From assembly GCA_964472785.1 (NCBI GenBank), contig CAYYMH010000035.1:1-43508 (forward strand): 43,508 nucleotides of DNA, given 5' to 3'. Origin of the DNA: CAYYMH01 sp964472785. Lineage in GTDB: Bacteria > Zhuqueibacterota > Zhuqueibacteria > Thermofontimicrobiales > Thermofontimicrobiaceae. The notes beneath the pieces were generated by a model. It was not told the origin of the DNA. It did not search any database and worked only from the letters and a program-made list of their open reading frames with translations. Shown in pieces: positions 17,262 to 26,253 of this stretch (the stretch's first letter is position 1; each line of letters begins with the position of its first letter). Made by a program: the position numbers and the translations under genes.

Positions 17262-18313
17262 AAGAACCACGCAAAGCCATGACAAACGTCAAACCTTACT
17301 CCGTTTTCAACGAAAACCGGCACGAAAAAGTCCGTCTTGATTTGAACGAAAACGCCTGGGGCTGCTCGCCAAAAGTGTTGCTGGCAATCAAAAATTCAGA
17401 AATAAAGGATATTTCACTTTATCCCGCATACCAGTCATTAAAGAAAAAATTAGCCGATCATTCAGGCGTAAAACCGGAAAATCTGACTTTGTCAAATGGC
17501 GCCGATGATTCGATTCGCTGCGTGTTCGATTGTTTGGTGGAGGAAGCTGATGAAGTTATTATTCCGGTTCCCAATTACGGCATGTTCGATATCTTCAGTA
17601 GAATCCGGGGCGCCAATGTTGTGAACGTGCTTTATCACGACGATTTTTCTTTTCCGACCGAAAAAGTGTTGGATTCGATTACCCAAAAAACAAAATTGAT
17701 CATCATCGTCAATCCGGCAAATCCGCTGGGAACGGTTATCGACGAGAGTGATCTGATTCGTATTCTGGAAAACGCATCCGATGCGTACGTATTGCTGGAT
17801 GAAACCTATCATCATTTTTTCAGCAGGTCCCATATTGAATTGATTAACCGATTCGATAATTTGATTATCGTACAAACTTTTTCCAAAGCATTCGGACTGA
17901 CTGGATTGAGATTGGGAATGACATTTTCAGATTCCGAAAATATCATAGCATTAAGCAAAGTGAATCTGCCTTTCGCTGTGAATAATCTGGCGCTAAAAGC
18001 TGCCCACGCTGCACTGGACGATGCCGAATTTCTTCAATCCGTTATCGAAAGCACGAAAAAGGAAACCTCCTTTCTGGAAAGAGAACTTAACAAACTCGGA
18101 ATTGAAACACATTCAGGCTTCACCAATTTTCTGCTGATGAAAATCGGTAAGCGGTCGGATGAAATTTATCAGAAACTGCAACAGCGAAATATTCTTTTGA
18201 GAAATTTAGGAAAGCTCCCATTGCTCCATGGCTATTTGAGAATTTCGATCGGGAGACGGGAAGATAACGTAAAATTTTTGGACGCATTAAAAATGATTTG
18301 GTTGGAATCATGA
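17258..18313 (+). CDS. hisC: Histidinol-phosphate aminotransferase
   Basis: PLP-dependent class I/II aminotransferase, 351 aa. Characteristic positions: RLDLNENAWGCSP (27-39), the NPANPLG loop (152-158), DETYHHF with Asp181 and Tyr184 near the PLP ring, and the Schiff-base lysine Lys210 in QTFSKAFGLTGLRLG. It converts imidazole-acetol phosphate to histidinol phosphate. The context between hisG and a HAD phosphatase, with ATGA overlaps on both sides, supports this substrate over other aromatic ones. A Met at residue 8 is an alternative start, but the ATGA overlap favours the first. Confidence 0.93.
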   Translation: MKEPRKAMTNVKPYSVFNENRHEKVRLDLNENAWGCSPKVLLAIKNSEIKDISLYPAYQSLKKKLADHSGVKPENLTLSNGADDSIRCVFDCLVEEADEVIIPVPNYGMFDIFSRIRGANVVNVLYHDDFSFPTEKVLDSITQKTKLIIIVNPANPLGTVIDESDLIRILENASDAYVLLDETYHHFFSRSHIELINRFDNLIIVQTFSKAFGLTGLRLGMTFSDSENIIALSKVNLPFAVNNLALKAAHAALDDAEFLQSVIESTKKETSFLERELNKLGIETHSGFTNFLLMKIGKRSDEIYQKLQQRNILLRNLGKLPLLHGYLRISIGRREDNVKFLDALKMIWLES

Positions 18314-18993
18314 ATTTAGAAGCAATCTTGTTTGACATGGACGGCGTGCTGGTAAACGTATCGCAATCGTACCGCTACGCCATAAAAAAGACGGCGGAAT
18401 TTTTCACCGGCGAGGAAATTCAGTTTTCGGAAATACAGGAAATGAAAAACCGCGGCGGTTACAACAACGACTGGGATTGCACCCAGGCGATTATCTCCGC
18501 TCACTACAAAGACGCCTACCATTGGGAAATCGTGGATAAATTTCAGGAATATTATTTGGGAAAAAATTTTGACGGTTTTATCCAAAATGAAACCTGGCTG
18601 CTCAAAGCTTCAATTCTTGATGCATTAGCCCATCAATACAAGCTGGGCATTGTGACCGGAAGACCTCGTAAAGAAGCTGAATTTGTGCTGAAACGATTTG
18701 ATGTTGAAGAAAATTTTGGTGTTTTAATCACACTGGACGAAACGCCAGCAGGAAAGGGGAAACCGGAACCGTATGGTATCAATCTGGCGCTGAAAAAATT
18801 GCAGGTGAAAAAGGCAGCCTATTTGGGGGACACCATCGATGACATGAAAGCCGCATCAGCAGCGAAAATTACACCCATCGGTGTTTTAACGGACAACGAC
18901 CGCAGTGCAAAACAGATTGACTTGCTGAAAAATAATGGTGCGGTTACCGTTTTGAATGATGTAAACGAGATTGCAGATTTACTTCATGCTTAA
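18310..18993 (+). CDS. HAD-superfamily phosphatase in the his operon (candidate histidinol-phosphatase)
   Basis: A 227-aa HAD subfamily IA hydrolase. Motif I is LFDMDGVL with Asp9 and Asp11, motif II is GIVTGRP, a lysine lies in GKGKPEPYG, and motif IV is YLGDTIDDMKAA. The cap region carries RGGYNNDWDCT, a feature I associate with a HAD subgroup linked to histidine genes. The ATG overlaps the hisC stop by 4 bp (ATGA), so hisG, hisC and this gene form one coupled unit. No other histidinol-phosphatase is present in the window, so dephosphorylation of histidinol phosphate is the natural inference; phosphoglycolate-like activity remains possible. Its 3' end overlaps the convergent FG-GAP gene by 4 bp. 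Confidence 0.85.
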   Translation: MNLEAILFDMDGVLVNVSQSYRYAIKKTAEFFTGEEIQFSEIQEMKNRGGYNNDWDCTQAIISAHYKDAYHWEIVDKFQEYYLGKNFDGFIQNETWLLKASILDALAHQYKLGIVTGRPRKEAEFVLKRFDVEENFGVLITLDETPAGKGKPEPYGINLALKKLQVKKAAYLGDTIDDMKAASAAKITPIGVLTDNDRSAKQIDLLKNNGAVTVLNDVNEIADLLHA

Positions 18994-20507
18994 ATTTTAT
19001 TAACAAGCACCCGGACCGTCTTCTGTAATTCACCTGTTCGATCGTCCTGTTTTTCATAACGGATGATAATATCGCTTTTACCGTCATTATTCAAGTCGTG
19101 AATCTCCACCTCATCACCGTTCTTCGGCAATGTGACTTCAAAATCGTATTCCGAACTATTGGAAAATACACCGTCCTCTTTACCCGGATAAATCTTAAAT
19201 TCACGTTGGTTACGCGCACTGAGTAAATCTTTATAACCGTCTCCATTATAATCACCATTCAGCGCAAAAACCGGAACTGTGCCCCGGCCTTCGGCGGAAT
19301 TCTCATCCAGTGAAAATGAAAACGTCAATGTAACGTCCTTTTCCAAATCAGGCTGCTCCGGATACCGGCTCTCGCCCGTCATTTGATAGATATTAATTTC
19401 AATGGTCACGCTTTTGGTCAGCAGCATTTTAATGATTCGCATCAGACCCAGTTTAATCGTCGGAATTGCCAGATCGAGTTTTTTGTCATTATTAAAATCG
19501 ATTAGTTGCTGCTCAACCTGAACGCCGGAAGAAATGATGATTTGATCCGGCGTCAGGGAAAACAACCGCTCCTGATGCGGTTTACCCAAATAAATCTGAA
19601 TCTGGCTTTGGGGATTAAAAATACTCTCGCGCGCCGAAATTTTGGTTGCCAGCATATCGAGCAAACCGTCGTCGTTCATATCTTTGAGTTGCTGAACATT
19701 AATTTCCTGACCCTCTTTTTCATTTTCCGAATCAAACTGCATGTCAAACCGTACATTGGCATTCGCATGAAATGTTCGATCCTCTTTTTGGTAGTAAATT
19801 GAAAACTGATCATCTTTTAATGCAACGATGTCCGGAAAACCGTCCTGATTGCAATCGGCAAAGGATAGTTTGACCGGCGTATATTTAACGGAAATATTTC
19901 GAAACATTGCAATGTTCGCAGCGGTCTGGATATTCAATCGACTTTGCTGCTGCCAGCCCAAACTGTCATTTTCGGCAAATATCAGATAACGGTTGAATTG
20001 TGGGATCAAAATTTCATCTTTTCCATCATCATTCACATCATCTACAAAATTCCAGTAAAACACATAATCCTCATCGCTATTCCGAAAAATGGAATAAACA
20101 TCGACCAGCTTTTTCTTTTTAAATTCGTACCTGCTATTTTCATCGAGACTGAAATAATAAACACCATCACTCGTCAGAAACACGAATTCCTTCCCCGGAT
20201 CAGGCGTGACATCACCGAAATCGAACAGAATCATCGCTTGTTCCGGTTGGTAACTTTGCGTATTGTCAATTGAAAAACCGTTCTGGGTCTGCCAGGAAAT
20301 GTGTATCATCGATCTCGATTCGCTATTTTTATTTTTCGTAAAGGTAATGATTTCCTGCAAACTGTCACCGTTCAAATCAAGCACTTCAATCTTTTTGACA
20401 TTCTCGTTAAACTGAAGATCCTCAATCTCAAAATATTTATCATTTCCGAACAAAGAAAGATTCGTAATTAAGTGGAGCGAAAAAAATAAGAAAACCAGAT
20501 TTCTCAT
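18990..20507 (-). CDS. Secreted FG-GAP/VCBS repeat protein, probable beta-propeller
   Basis: A 505-aa exported protein (signal peptide about 1-21) built from FG-GAP-like calcium loops. The loops start near residues 44 (DLNGDSLQE), 157 (DVNDDGKDE), 218 (DCNQDGFPD), 276 (DMNDDGLLD), 337 (DFNNDKKLD), 419 (DYNGDGYKD) and 471 (DLNNDGKSD), plus a degenerate one near 96. Seven good loops fit a seven-bladed propeller of the integrin-alpha type. It is the last gene of a minus-strand operon: its ATG overlaps the stop of the ABC permease by 4 bp. Such coupling hints that the propeller works with the ABC transporter, perhaps as an exported partner; the ligand is unknown. Confidence 0.85.
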   Translation of the reverse strand: MRNLVFLFFSLHLITNLSLFGNDKYFEIEDLQFNENVKKIEVLDLNGDSLQEIITFTKNKNSESRSMIHISWQTQNGFSIDNTQSYQPEQAMILFDFGDVTPDPGKEFVFLTSDGVYYFSLDENSRYEFKKKKLVDVYSIFRNSDEDYVFYWNFVDDVNDDGKDEILIPQFNRYLIFAENDSLGWQQQSRLNIQTAANIAMFRNISVKYTPVKLSFADCNQDGFPDIVALKDDQFSIYYQKEDRTFHANANVRFDMQFDSENEKEGQEINVQQLKDMNDDGLLDMLATKISARESIFNPQSQIQIYLGKPHQERLFSLTPDQIIISSGVQVEQQLIDFNNDKKLDLAIPTIKLGLMRIIKMLLTKSVTIEINIYQMTGESRYPEQPDLEKDVTLTFSFSLDENSAEGRGTVPVFALNGDYNGDGYKDLLSARNQREFKIYPGKEDGVFSNSSEYDFEVTLPKNGDEVEIHDLNNDGKSDIIIRYEKQDDRTGELQKTVRVLVNKI

Positions 20508-21310
20508 GACAGGATGTCCTTTCGATTGAAAATTTTAAGCGAAGCGAAAATCAACACGAAACCAGTGACAAAATTTGTTGTCAAACACCAATACATATCC
20601 GGCGTCCAACTGGTGGCAAGTCCGTGCACAATTTCTTTTGCCGTATCAATGGGAAACGTGGTGAACGAAGTGAATAAAAAATGCTTAATGGCATCGAATT
20701 GGGAGGCAATATTCAATACGAAATATAAACATACACTGGCGCCGATTGCCACGCCGGATTTGGGGATCAAAACAGCGACGAACATCCCGAATATACCAAC
20801 TACGGAAACTGTAATGAAACTAAAAATGAAGGCAACAATTAAATTCCAAAGCTGTTTTTGCCAACTGACAATCATGTAGCCTCGCTCGAATACATGACCC
20901 ATTTTACCAAGTAACATGCCGGTGATGAATCCTGATAAATAGATGATGAACAAAAAAATCAGCACGACAAAACCCATGGTTAGTAATTTGCCCAATAAAA
21001 ACTGGCTGCGGGTAAGTTGACGTGTCAATAAGTTTTTGATAGTCTTGTCAGAGAACTCCTCGGAGATTAAGTTAATAGAAATTATAAGCACCAGCAACGC
21101 GGCAATCTGGATACTCCACGACGCAGCGAAGGCAAAAATCTGCCAGCCGGTAGCGCTGCCCATTCCAATCGTGCCCAAACTGGATAAATGATTTCTGAAT
21201 AATCCCACAGTTACTGTGAACAGGGCTACAAAAATAATCGAAAAGACCGGGAAGCGCTGGTGTTTTAGTTTGATATATTCAACTTCAAAGAGATTTAGTG
21301 TTGTATTCAT
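20504..21310 (-). CDS. ABC-2 type transporter permease
   Basis: An integral-membrane permease of the ABC-2 type with six predicted helices. The pattern is typical: first helix VFSIIFVALFTVTVGLF, the cytoplasmic segment LISEEFSDKTIKNLLTRQLTRSQFLLGKL before the third helix, and a final helix FVTGFVLIFASLKIFNRKDIL. The ATG at 21310 is chosen; a TTG three codons upstream is the only alternative. It follows its ATPase by 28 bp and overlaps the FG-GAP gene by 4 bp. The substrate is unknown; the architecture resembles NosFY/Nat-like exporters. Confidence 0.88.
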   Translation of the reverse strand: MNTTLNLFEVEYIKLKHQRFPVFSIIFVALFTVTVGLFRNHLSSLGTIGMGSATGWQIFAFAASWSIQIAALLVLIISINLISEEFSDKTIKNLLTRQLTRSQFLLGKLLTMGFVVLIFLFIIYLSGFITGMLLGKMGHVFERGYMIVSWQKQLWNLIVAFIFSFITVSVVGIFGMFVAVLIPKSGVAIGASVCLYFVLNIASQFDAIKHFLFTSFTTFPIDTAKEIVHGLATSWTPDMYWCLTTNFVTGFVLIFASLKIFNRKDILS

Positions 21311-21338
21311 AGCGTTCAAATTTTTAATTTTGACTTGA

Positions 21339-22082
21339 TCAAACCTGTTTCTTCTTTGTGAGCCTTAAAAATAATTTCTCCAGATTTTCATCCTCCGCAC
21401 GAATCAGGTCGGCAACAGCGCCCTCGGCGATGGCCTTGCCCTGATTTAAAATAACGATCCTGTTGCACAACTGCTCGATCTCCGACAGCAGATGACTGGA
21501 AATGAGAAAAGTGATGTTATCCGCCCTCGCCAGTTGTTTAATCAGCTCGCGCATCTCAATCATACCCTCGGGATCGAGACCGTTTGTCGGTTCATCGAGA
21601 ATCACTAATTTTGGTTTATTCATAATTGCGGCGGCAATGCCCAATCGTTGTCGCATGCCCTGCGAATACTTTTTTACTTTGTCGCCAGCACGATCCAGCA
21701 ATTTTACCTTCTCCAGTGCCCAGTTGATTTGTTGGTCTGAATTAATTGACTTTGAGGTAAACTTCTGTAGTAATTCCAAATTTTTCCTGCCGGATAAATA
21801 ATCATAAAATGCCGGCGTCTCAACCAAATTACCGGTATGCACGATCGCTTTCTCAAAATTCTTGGTAATTGAATACCCAGAAATTTTTATCTCTCCTTCG
21901 GAAGGAATGATCAATCCCAAAATCATTTTAATAATGGTGGATTTGCCAGCGCCGTTCGGTCCCAAAATTCCGAAGATGTCGCCCTGATTCAGAACGAGTG
22001 AAAAATCGTGCACTGCCTGAAAATGACCGAAAGATTTTTTGAGATGAGAGATGTGAAGGATGGTATGCTGCTTTTTTTCCAA
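21339..22082 (-). CDS. ABC transporter ATP-binding protein
   Basis: A 247-aa nucleotide-binding subunit. Walker A is GPNGAGKST (41-49), the signature is YSQGMRQRLG (139-148), Walker B with catalytic glutamate is LVILDEP (159-165), and the H-loop is ISSHLL (His197). The sequence class (YSQGMRQRL, NGLDPEGM) is that of DRA/Nat-type exporters, matching the ABC-2 permease downstream. The start is TTG at 22082, with GGAATAAAG just upstream; no ATG occurs before the conserved ILHISHLKKSFG. Confidence 0.93.
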   Translation of the reverse strand: MEKKQHTILHISHLKKSFGHFQAVHDFSLVLNQGDIFGILGPNGAGKSTIIKMILGLIIPSEGEIKISGYSITKNFEKAIVHTGNLVETPAFYDYLSGRKNLELLQKFTSKSINSDQQINWALEKVKLLDRAGDKVKKYSQGMRQRLGIAAAIMNKPKLVILDEPTNGLDPEGMIEMRELIKQLARADNITFLISSHLLSEIEQLCNRIVILNQGKAIAEGAVADLIRAEDENLEKLFLRLTKKKQV

Positions 22083-22218
22083 ATCTTTATTCCAATATTA
22101 GATGACTCATGAGTTGAAAAATATACACATTAAAATTTTCAGAAACAAGAAATTTTTGTGGAAATATTATCGATTTACGCAATCAAATCGGTCATCAAAA
22201 CGACCACATAGCTCAACA

Positions 22219-22255
22219 TAAAAAAACCACCGATGCAAAAGAGGCACCAGTGGTT
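22219..22255 (-). terminator. Rho-independent terminator after the DUF4097 gene
   Basis: On the minus strand a 12-bp stem (22225-22236 with 22244-22255, two G-T pairs) with a seven-base loop is followed by a run of six T. It lies 20 bp past the end of the DUF4097 gene and separates it from the ABC operon downstream. This is the strongest terminator entirely inside the left half of the window. Confidence 0.85.
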
Positions 22256-22275
22256 TTGAAGTTCTGGCTCAAACT

Positions 22276-23301
22276 TTACTGAGTCCACTCTTTAATGCGA
22301 ATTCCCCCACCCGAAGTCCGTAGCTTCACCAATGGACCGCCTTCGTTGATTTTTCCGTTCAAATAATTTGATTTCAGTTTTCCCTGCACGGTTACCGGGA
22401 AATCGATTGAAACACGTCCTCCGGAAGTCTGAGCATCAATATCGACTGAAGCATCTTCGGGCAGGTAAACCGTAATTCCGCCACCGGATGTTTTCAGATA
22501 GCAGTCACTGTCTATATTACCGGTCAGTTCAGCGTAAATGCTGCCGCCAGAAGTGGAACCCTGAACAGTACCACCAAGTTTTTTGAGATTTAAGCTGCCA
22601 CCCGAAGTGCGGACAGTGGTATTTCCTTCGACACCATCCAAATTAATACCGCCGCCCGAGGTTTTGGCATCAACAGCACCCGACGTTTTGCCAATGTTAA
22701 TACGTCCGCCGGACGTATGCACAAAAACGTCTCCCACTGCTTCCGAAACATTAATGCTGCCGCCTGATGTTTTCGCATTCACGGGCCCTTTAATTTGTCC
22801 GACTGAAATTGATCCGCCCGAAGTGTTGAGGTCGATGTTACCGGCTAAATCTTCAACCTTTATGCTCCCGCCAGAAGTGTTCACATCCAGATCGAATACA
22901 TTCGGAACGATGACTTCAAAGTGCAGATTCACTCGACGTCGTCCCGATAACCAACTTTTGTGACCGGTATATTCGGCAACAACCTGTACCCCGTTGTTAT
23001 CCTGATCAAAACGGATTTTTAAATCTTCAAACAGCCGGTCTGCTTCCCGTTGACTCGATGTCCTCGCTTTTTTCGTGACATTGAGTTTAACCTGATCCCT
23101 GTCCCAGCTTTTTACCTCGACCGAACCGAAGTCAGTTTTTAAGTAAAACAACTGTCCCTTTTTGACGCTAAATTCTTTCGTCAATTGATCTTCGATATTC
23201 ATTGGATGACTGATAACGCACGCAGTCTGACTGCAAAAAGCAATGAATAGAATGACAAATAATACTGTCCAAATTCCTGAGTAATTTGATTTTTTCATCA
23301 T
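22276..23301 (-). CDS. DUF4097-type beta-ladder protein with TSGG repeats
   Basis: A 341-aa exported protein with an N-terminal hydrophobic segment and a possible lipobox (QTAC at residues 25-28). After about 110 residues containing VKSWDRDQVKLNVTKKAR, it becomes a beta-solenoid-like ladder: the tetrad TSGG recurs at 142, 160, 178, 196, 213, 232, 250, 271, 291 and 329. The period is about 18 residues, with one rung near 315 degenerated to NGK. This is the DUF4097/DUF2807-like adhesin fold. It may be a surface or envelope-stress protein; no enzyme motif is present. GGGAG precedes the ATG. A PIN-domain gene lies 66 bp upstream on the same strand. Confidence 0.85.
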   Translation of the reverse strand: MMKKSNYSGIWTVLFVILFIAFCSQTACVISHPMNIEDQLTKEFSVKKGQLFYLKTDFGSVEVKSWDRDQVKLNVTKKARTSSQREADRLFEDLKIRFDQDNNGVQVVAEYTGHKSWLSGRRRVNLHFEVIVPNVFDLDVNTSGGSIKVEDLAGNIDLNTSGGSISVGQIKGPVNAKTSGGSINVSEAVGDVFVHTSGGRINIGKTSGAVDAKTSGGGINLDGVEGNTTVRTSGGSLNLKKLGGTVQGSTSGGSIYAELTGNIDSDCYLKTSGGGITVYLPEDASVDIDAQTSGGRVSIDFPVTVQGKLKSNYLNGKINEGGPLVKLRTSGGGIRIKEWTQ

Positions 23302-23367
23302 ATGATCTCCCTTTGATTTATTAACTATTTGAAGCCTCTTTACGAAATGTCAGCTATTAAGTTGCTA

Positions 23368-23886
23368 TTAATTTAAACGTCTTGATTTAGCCGATAAAAT
23401 TGAAAGAAACACTCTTTGACCGTATTCCCAGACATCGTCACTATACCAGGCAATCGCTTCAAGTTTTTCCATAAATTTGCTGTACTGAATTTGAGTTATT
23501 TCACCTTTAAAAATCAAGAAATTCAAAATCATCAATGAATTGTAATAAGGAACTTTTAAGAGTTCAGCAGCTCTTAAAATTTTACTGTCTTCTGAAATAA
23601 TCGGATATCCATATTTTGCAGCACATTCAATCAGCTTCTGATCGTTTGTTTCACCACGCAAGTCACTGTTGATTTTTTTAATTTGCGGATACGGTTGCCT
23701 GACTTCCGCTAAAATTTCTTCGATGGAATACAGTTCAATTGAACTCAGCACAATTCCGAAAAAGTCCGCTTTTTCCATGTAGATTATTGAAGAGGAGTCA
23801 ATTAAGGCTGTGGATAATTTTTTAAATTGTTTCAGGACATTTTTGATTGGATAACCTATCAATTTCATGGTATCATAAAAACTCAT
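23368..23886 (-). CDS. PIN-domain-like putative ribonuclease
   Basis: A 172-aa protein with PIN-fold features: an N-terminal acidic strand ALIDSSSIIYMEK (Asp30), EILAEVR with Glu near 60, and the later acidic pair TNDQKLIECAAKYGYPIISEDSKIL. The C-terminal YYNSLMILNFLIFKGEI segment is typical of solitary PIN proteins rather than VapC. No antitoxin-like gene is adjacent, so it is unlikely to be a standard toxin-antitoxin module. The start is uncertain: no Shine-Dalgarno is seen, and Met7 is an alternative. Confidence 0.65.
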   Translation of the reverse strand: MSFYDTMKLIGYPIKNVLKQFKKLSTALIDSSSIIYMEKADFFGIVLSSIELYSIEEILAEVRQPYPQIKKINSDLRGETNDQKLIECAAKYGYPIISEDSKILRAAELLKVPYYNSLMILNFLIFKGEITQIQYSKFMEKLEAIAWYSDDVWEYGQRVFLSILSAKSRRLN

Positions 23887-23974
23887 TAAATGAGTGGCAG
23901 CTTTTGTTCAATTTTTTTAACAAATAAAAAATCAGTTCATCATTCTCTCGTGTTTTGAATATTAAAAAAAATGC

Positions 23975-24024
23975 TTGACAAAAGCAAATTAATTTTTAAA
24001 TTTAGTGTAAACGTTTACATTTAT
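23975..24024 (+). promoter_or_regulatory. Promoter and LacI-type operator of the sugar ABC operon
   Basis: A -35 TTGACA (23975-23980) is followed after 16 bp by TAAATT (23997-24002). The perfect 14-bp palindrome TGTAAACGTTTACA is at 24006-24019, at the expected start of transcription. The same palindrome with one central change, and the same flank (ATTTAT), precedes the lacI-type gene at 27181. Repression by that regulator is the natural inference. Confidence 0.8.
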
Positions 24025-24042
24025 CAGAAAGCAAGTAACTTT

Positions 24043-25374
24043 ATGACAAAATGTGATTCGAAAATTTTTGGACGTTGTCTGATTTTATGGTTTTGTTTAA
24101 TTTTTCTTGGTTGTCATAAAAAAAATGAGCAAAAAATCGAAATCGAATTTTGGACAATGGGAGCCGAAGGCCAACACATTGAAAAATTACTTCCGGAATT
24201 TGAAAAATCTTATCCCAAAATAGCAGTGAAAGTTCAATCCATTCCATGGCGTGCTGCTCATGAAAAATTACTCACTGCCTTTGCCGGTCAATCCACACCG
24301 GACGTCTGTCAGCTTGGAAACACCTGGATCCCGGAATTTCAGGCAATCGGCGCCCTTTTACCGTTGGATACATTAATCACAAAATCTTCCATTGTTTCTC
24401 CAAACAAATATTTCAAGGGTATCTGGGACACGAATATAATTGGAGAGGCTACGTACGGAATTCCGTGGTATGTGGATACGCGGGTGCTTTTTTATCGATC
24501 AGACATTATCAAAAAGGCAGGATTTACACATCCCCCAAGGACATGGGATGAATGGTTTGAAATTTCCAAAAAGATACGAATGCTTTCTACAGAGCAAAAT
24601 CCTCGATACGCAGTATTCTTTTCTACCATCCATGATGATTGGGCTGTACCGGTCATTTTAATCATGCAAAATAATGGTATTTTATTAAAAGACAATAATT
24701 GCTATGCTGCCTTTGATCATCCAGCAACACTTGAAGCATTGAAATATTATGTCTCATTTTTTCGAAATGACTTAGCGGTAAAAAAAATGACCGAAGTCTC
24801 AAATATATACCAGGCATTTGCTGATGGCATTTTTTCAATGTTAGTGACAGGACCGTGGAATGTAAATGAATTCAAAAAGCGAACCCCGGAGATTCAGGGC
24901 AAATGGGACACAGCAACGATGCCATGTAAAGTCAATTGCACTTCGATCGCCGGAGGGTCAAGTCTGGTGATATTTAAGCAATCGCATCAACAAGAAGCAG
25001 CATGGAAATTAATCGAATTTCTATCCAAGAAAACAACGCAGATGAAATTCTATCAATTAACGCGGGACCTTCCGGCAAAAAAAGCAGCCTGGCATTTCAA
25101 TCAAATTAAGCGTGATACATTAATAGATGCATTTTATCAGCAATTAGAACTGGCAGAACCGACTCCGAAAATTGCAGAATGGGAACAAGTTGCAGTAAAA
25201 ATTCAAGAACACCTGGAGCGAGCGATATTTAAAGATTTACCAGTCGAAGTGATCGTAAAAGATATGAATAGAGACATTGACCGTATTTTGGAAAAGAGAA
25301 GGTGGCTGTTGTCCAAAGATTTAATCAAAAATTTATTTCAAATCCAATATCAATTTAACTTAGATTTGGATTAA
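24043..25374 (+). CDS. Sugar ABC transporter substrate-binding lipoprotein (family 1)
   Basis: Extracellular solute-binding protein of the carbohydrate-uptake CUT1 class, 443 aa. Lipobox LIFLGC gives lipid-modified Cys24. The mature protein has IEIEFWTMGAEG, PKIAVKVQSIPW, AFAGQSTPDVCQLGNTW and YGIPWYVDTRVLFYR, all typical of oligosaccharide-binding proteins. An in-frame codon at 23971 is excluded because the -35 element and operator lie between it and the ATG at 24043. One base separates its stop from the first permease. From the locus it probably binds glucan oligosaccharides; this is inference. Confidence 0.92.
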   Translation: MTKCDSKIFGRCLILWFCLIFLGCHKKNEQKIEIEFWTMGAEGQHIEKLLPEFEKSYPKIAVKVQSIPWRAAHEKLLTAFAGQSTPDVCQLGNTWIPEFQAIGALLPLDTLITKSSIVSPNKYFKGIWDTNIIGEATYGIPWYVDTRVLFYRSDIIKKAGFTHPPRTWDEWFEISKKIRMLSTEQNPRYAVFFSTIHDDWAVPVILIMQNNGILLKDNNCYAAFDHPATLEALKYYVSFFRNDLAVKKMTEVSNIYQAFADGIFSMLVTGPWNVNEFKKRTPEIQGKWDTATMPCKVNCTSIAGGSSLVIFKQSHQQEAAWKLIEFLSKKTTQMKFYQLTRDLPAKKAAWHFNQIKRDTLIDAFYQQLELAEPTPKIAEWEQVAVKIQEHLERAIFKDLPVEVIVKDMNRDIDRILEKRRWLLSKDLIKNLFQIQYQFNLDLD

Positions 25375-25375
25375 A

Positions 25376-26251
25376 ATGAAAACCAAATTATTGACACCTT
25401 ACTTTTTTATTGCACCAGCTTTGCTGACTTTACTAATTTTCTTTTTCTTACCGGTTGGTGAAGCCTTCCTCATGAGTCTGACTGACTTTGATATCTATTC
25501 GTTAAGCAGCCTCAAACGAGCGAGATTCATATTTCTGGATAACTATATTCGATTATTGCATGACCCTATTTTCTGGAAAGCATTATTCAACACCGGCTAT
25601 TTCGTATTAGTCGGAGGACCCTTAACAATCTTGATGTCATTATTTACGGCTGTTGCTTTAAATTCGAAAATCCTTCGCTTCAAAAAGTTATTTCGATTGG
25701 CGTTTTTTATGCCTGTTGTTACTTCCCTAGTGGCTGTTGCTGTGGTCTGGCGGTATTTATACCATCCGCGTTTTGGCGTGATCAATTATTTTCTGTCATT
25801 TTTCGGAATCGAATCCATCGATTGGCTTGGAGATCCAAACTGGGCTATGCCCGCTCTAATTCTGCTCGCTGTCTGGAAAAATTTTGGATATCACATGATG
25901 ATCTTTTTGGCTGGTTTACAAACCATTCCTGAATATCTCTACGATGCAGCGCGAATCGATGGCGCTGGCTGGTGGCGGCAATTTGTCAATGTCACGATCC
26001 CTCAATTGGCGCCAACCACATTTTTTGTCACAATCATGACGATTATTGGTTATTTTCAATTTTTTGCTGAACCCTATATTATGACTCAGGGCGGACCATT
26101 AAACTCTACGTTAAGTATCGTCCTTTACCTTTATCAGCACGGATTCCGTTGGTGGCGAATGGGATATGCATCTTCAATTGCATTTATTCTGTTTTTTATT
26201 GTAGTTAGTTTAGCTATGCTACAAATGTTACTGCGAAAAAAAATGGAGTAG
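25376..26251 (+). CDS. Sugar ABC transporter permease 1 (MalF/UgpA type)
   Basis: A 291-aa inner-membrane permease with six helices. The EAA loop contacting the ATPase reads YDAARIDGAGWWRQFVNVTIPQL, and the C-terminal part has GGPLNSTLSIVLYLYQHGF, typical of CUT1 permeases. It follows the binding-protein gene by one base and precedes the second permease by two. No ATP-binding subunit is encoded with it. Confidence 0.93.
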   Translation: MKTKLLTPYFFIAPALLTLLIFFFLPVGEAFLMSLTDFDIYSLSSLKRARFIFLDNYIRLLHDPIFWKALFNTGYFVLVGGPLTILMSLFTAVALNSKILRFKKLFRLAFFMPVVTSLVAVAVVWRYLYHPRFGVINYFLSFFGIESIDWLGDPNWAMPALILLAVWKNFGYHMMIFLAGLQTIPEYLYDAARIDGAGWWRQFVNVTIPQLAPTTFFVTIMTIIGYFQFFAEPYIMTQGGPLNSTLSIVLYLYQHGFRWWRMGYASSIAFILFFIVVSLAMLQMLLRKKME

Positions 26252-26253
26252 TT

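Noticed and set aside
18990..23886. ABC exporter, DUF4097 and PIN genes as one defence island
   Set aside because: A strong terminator splits the DUF4097 gene from the ABC operon, and there is no known defence core protein; the PIN gene is solitary.
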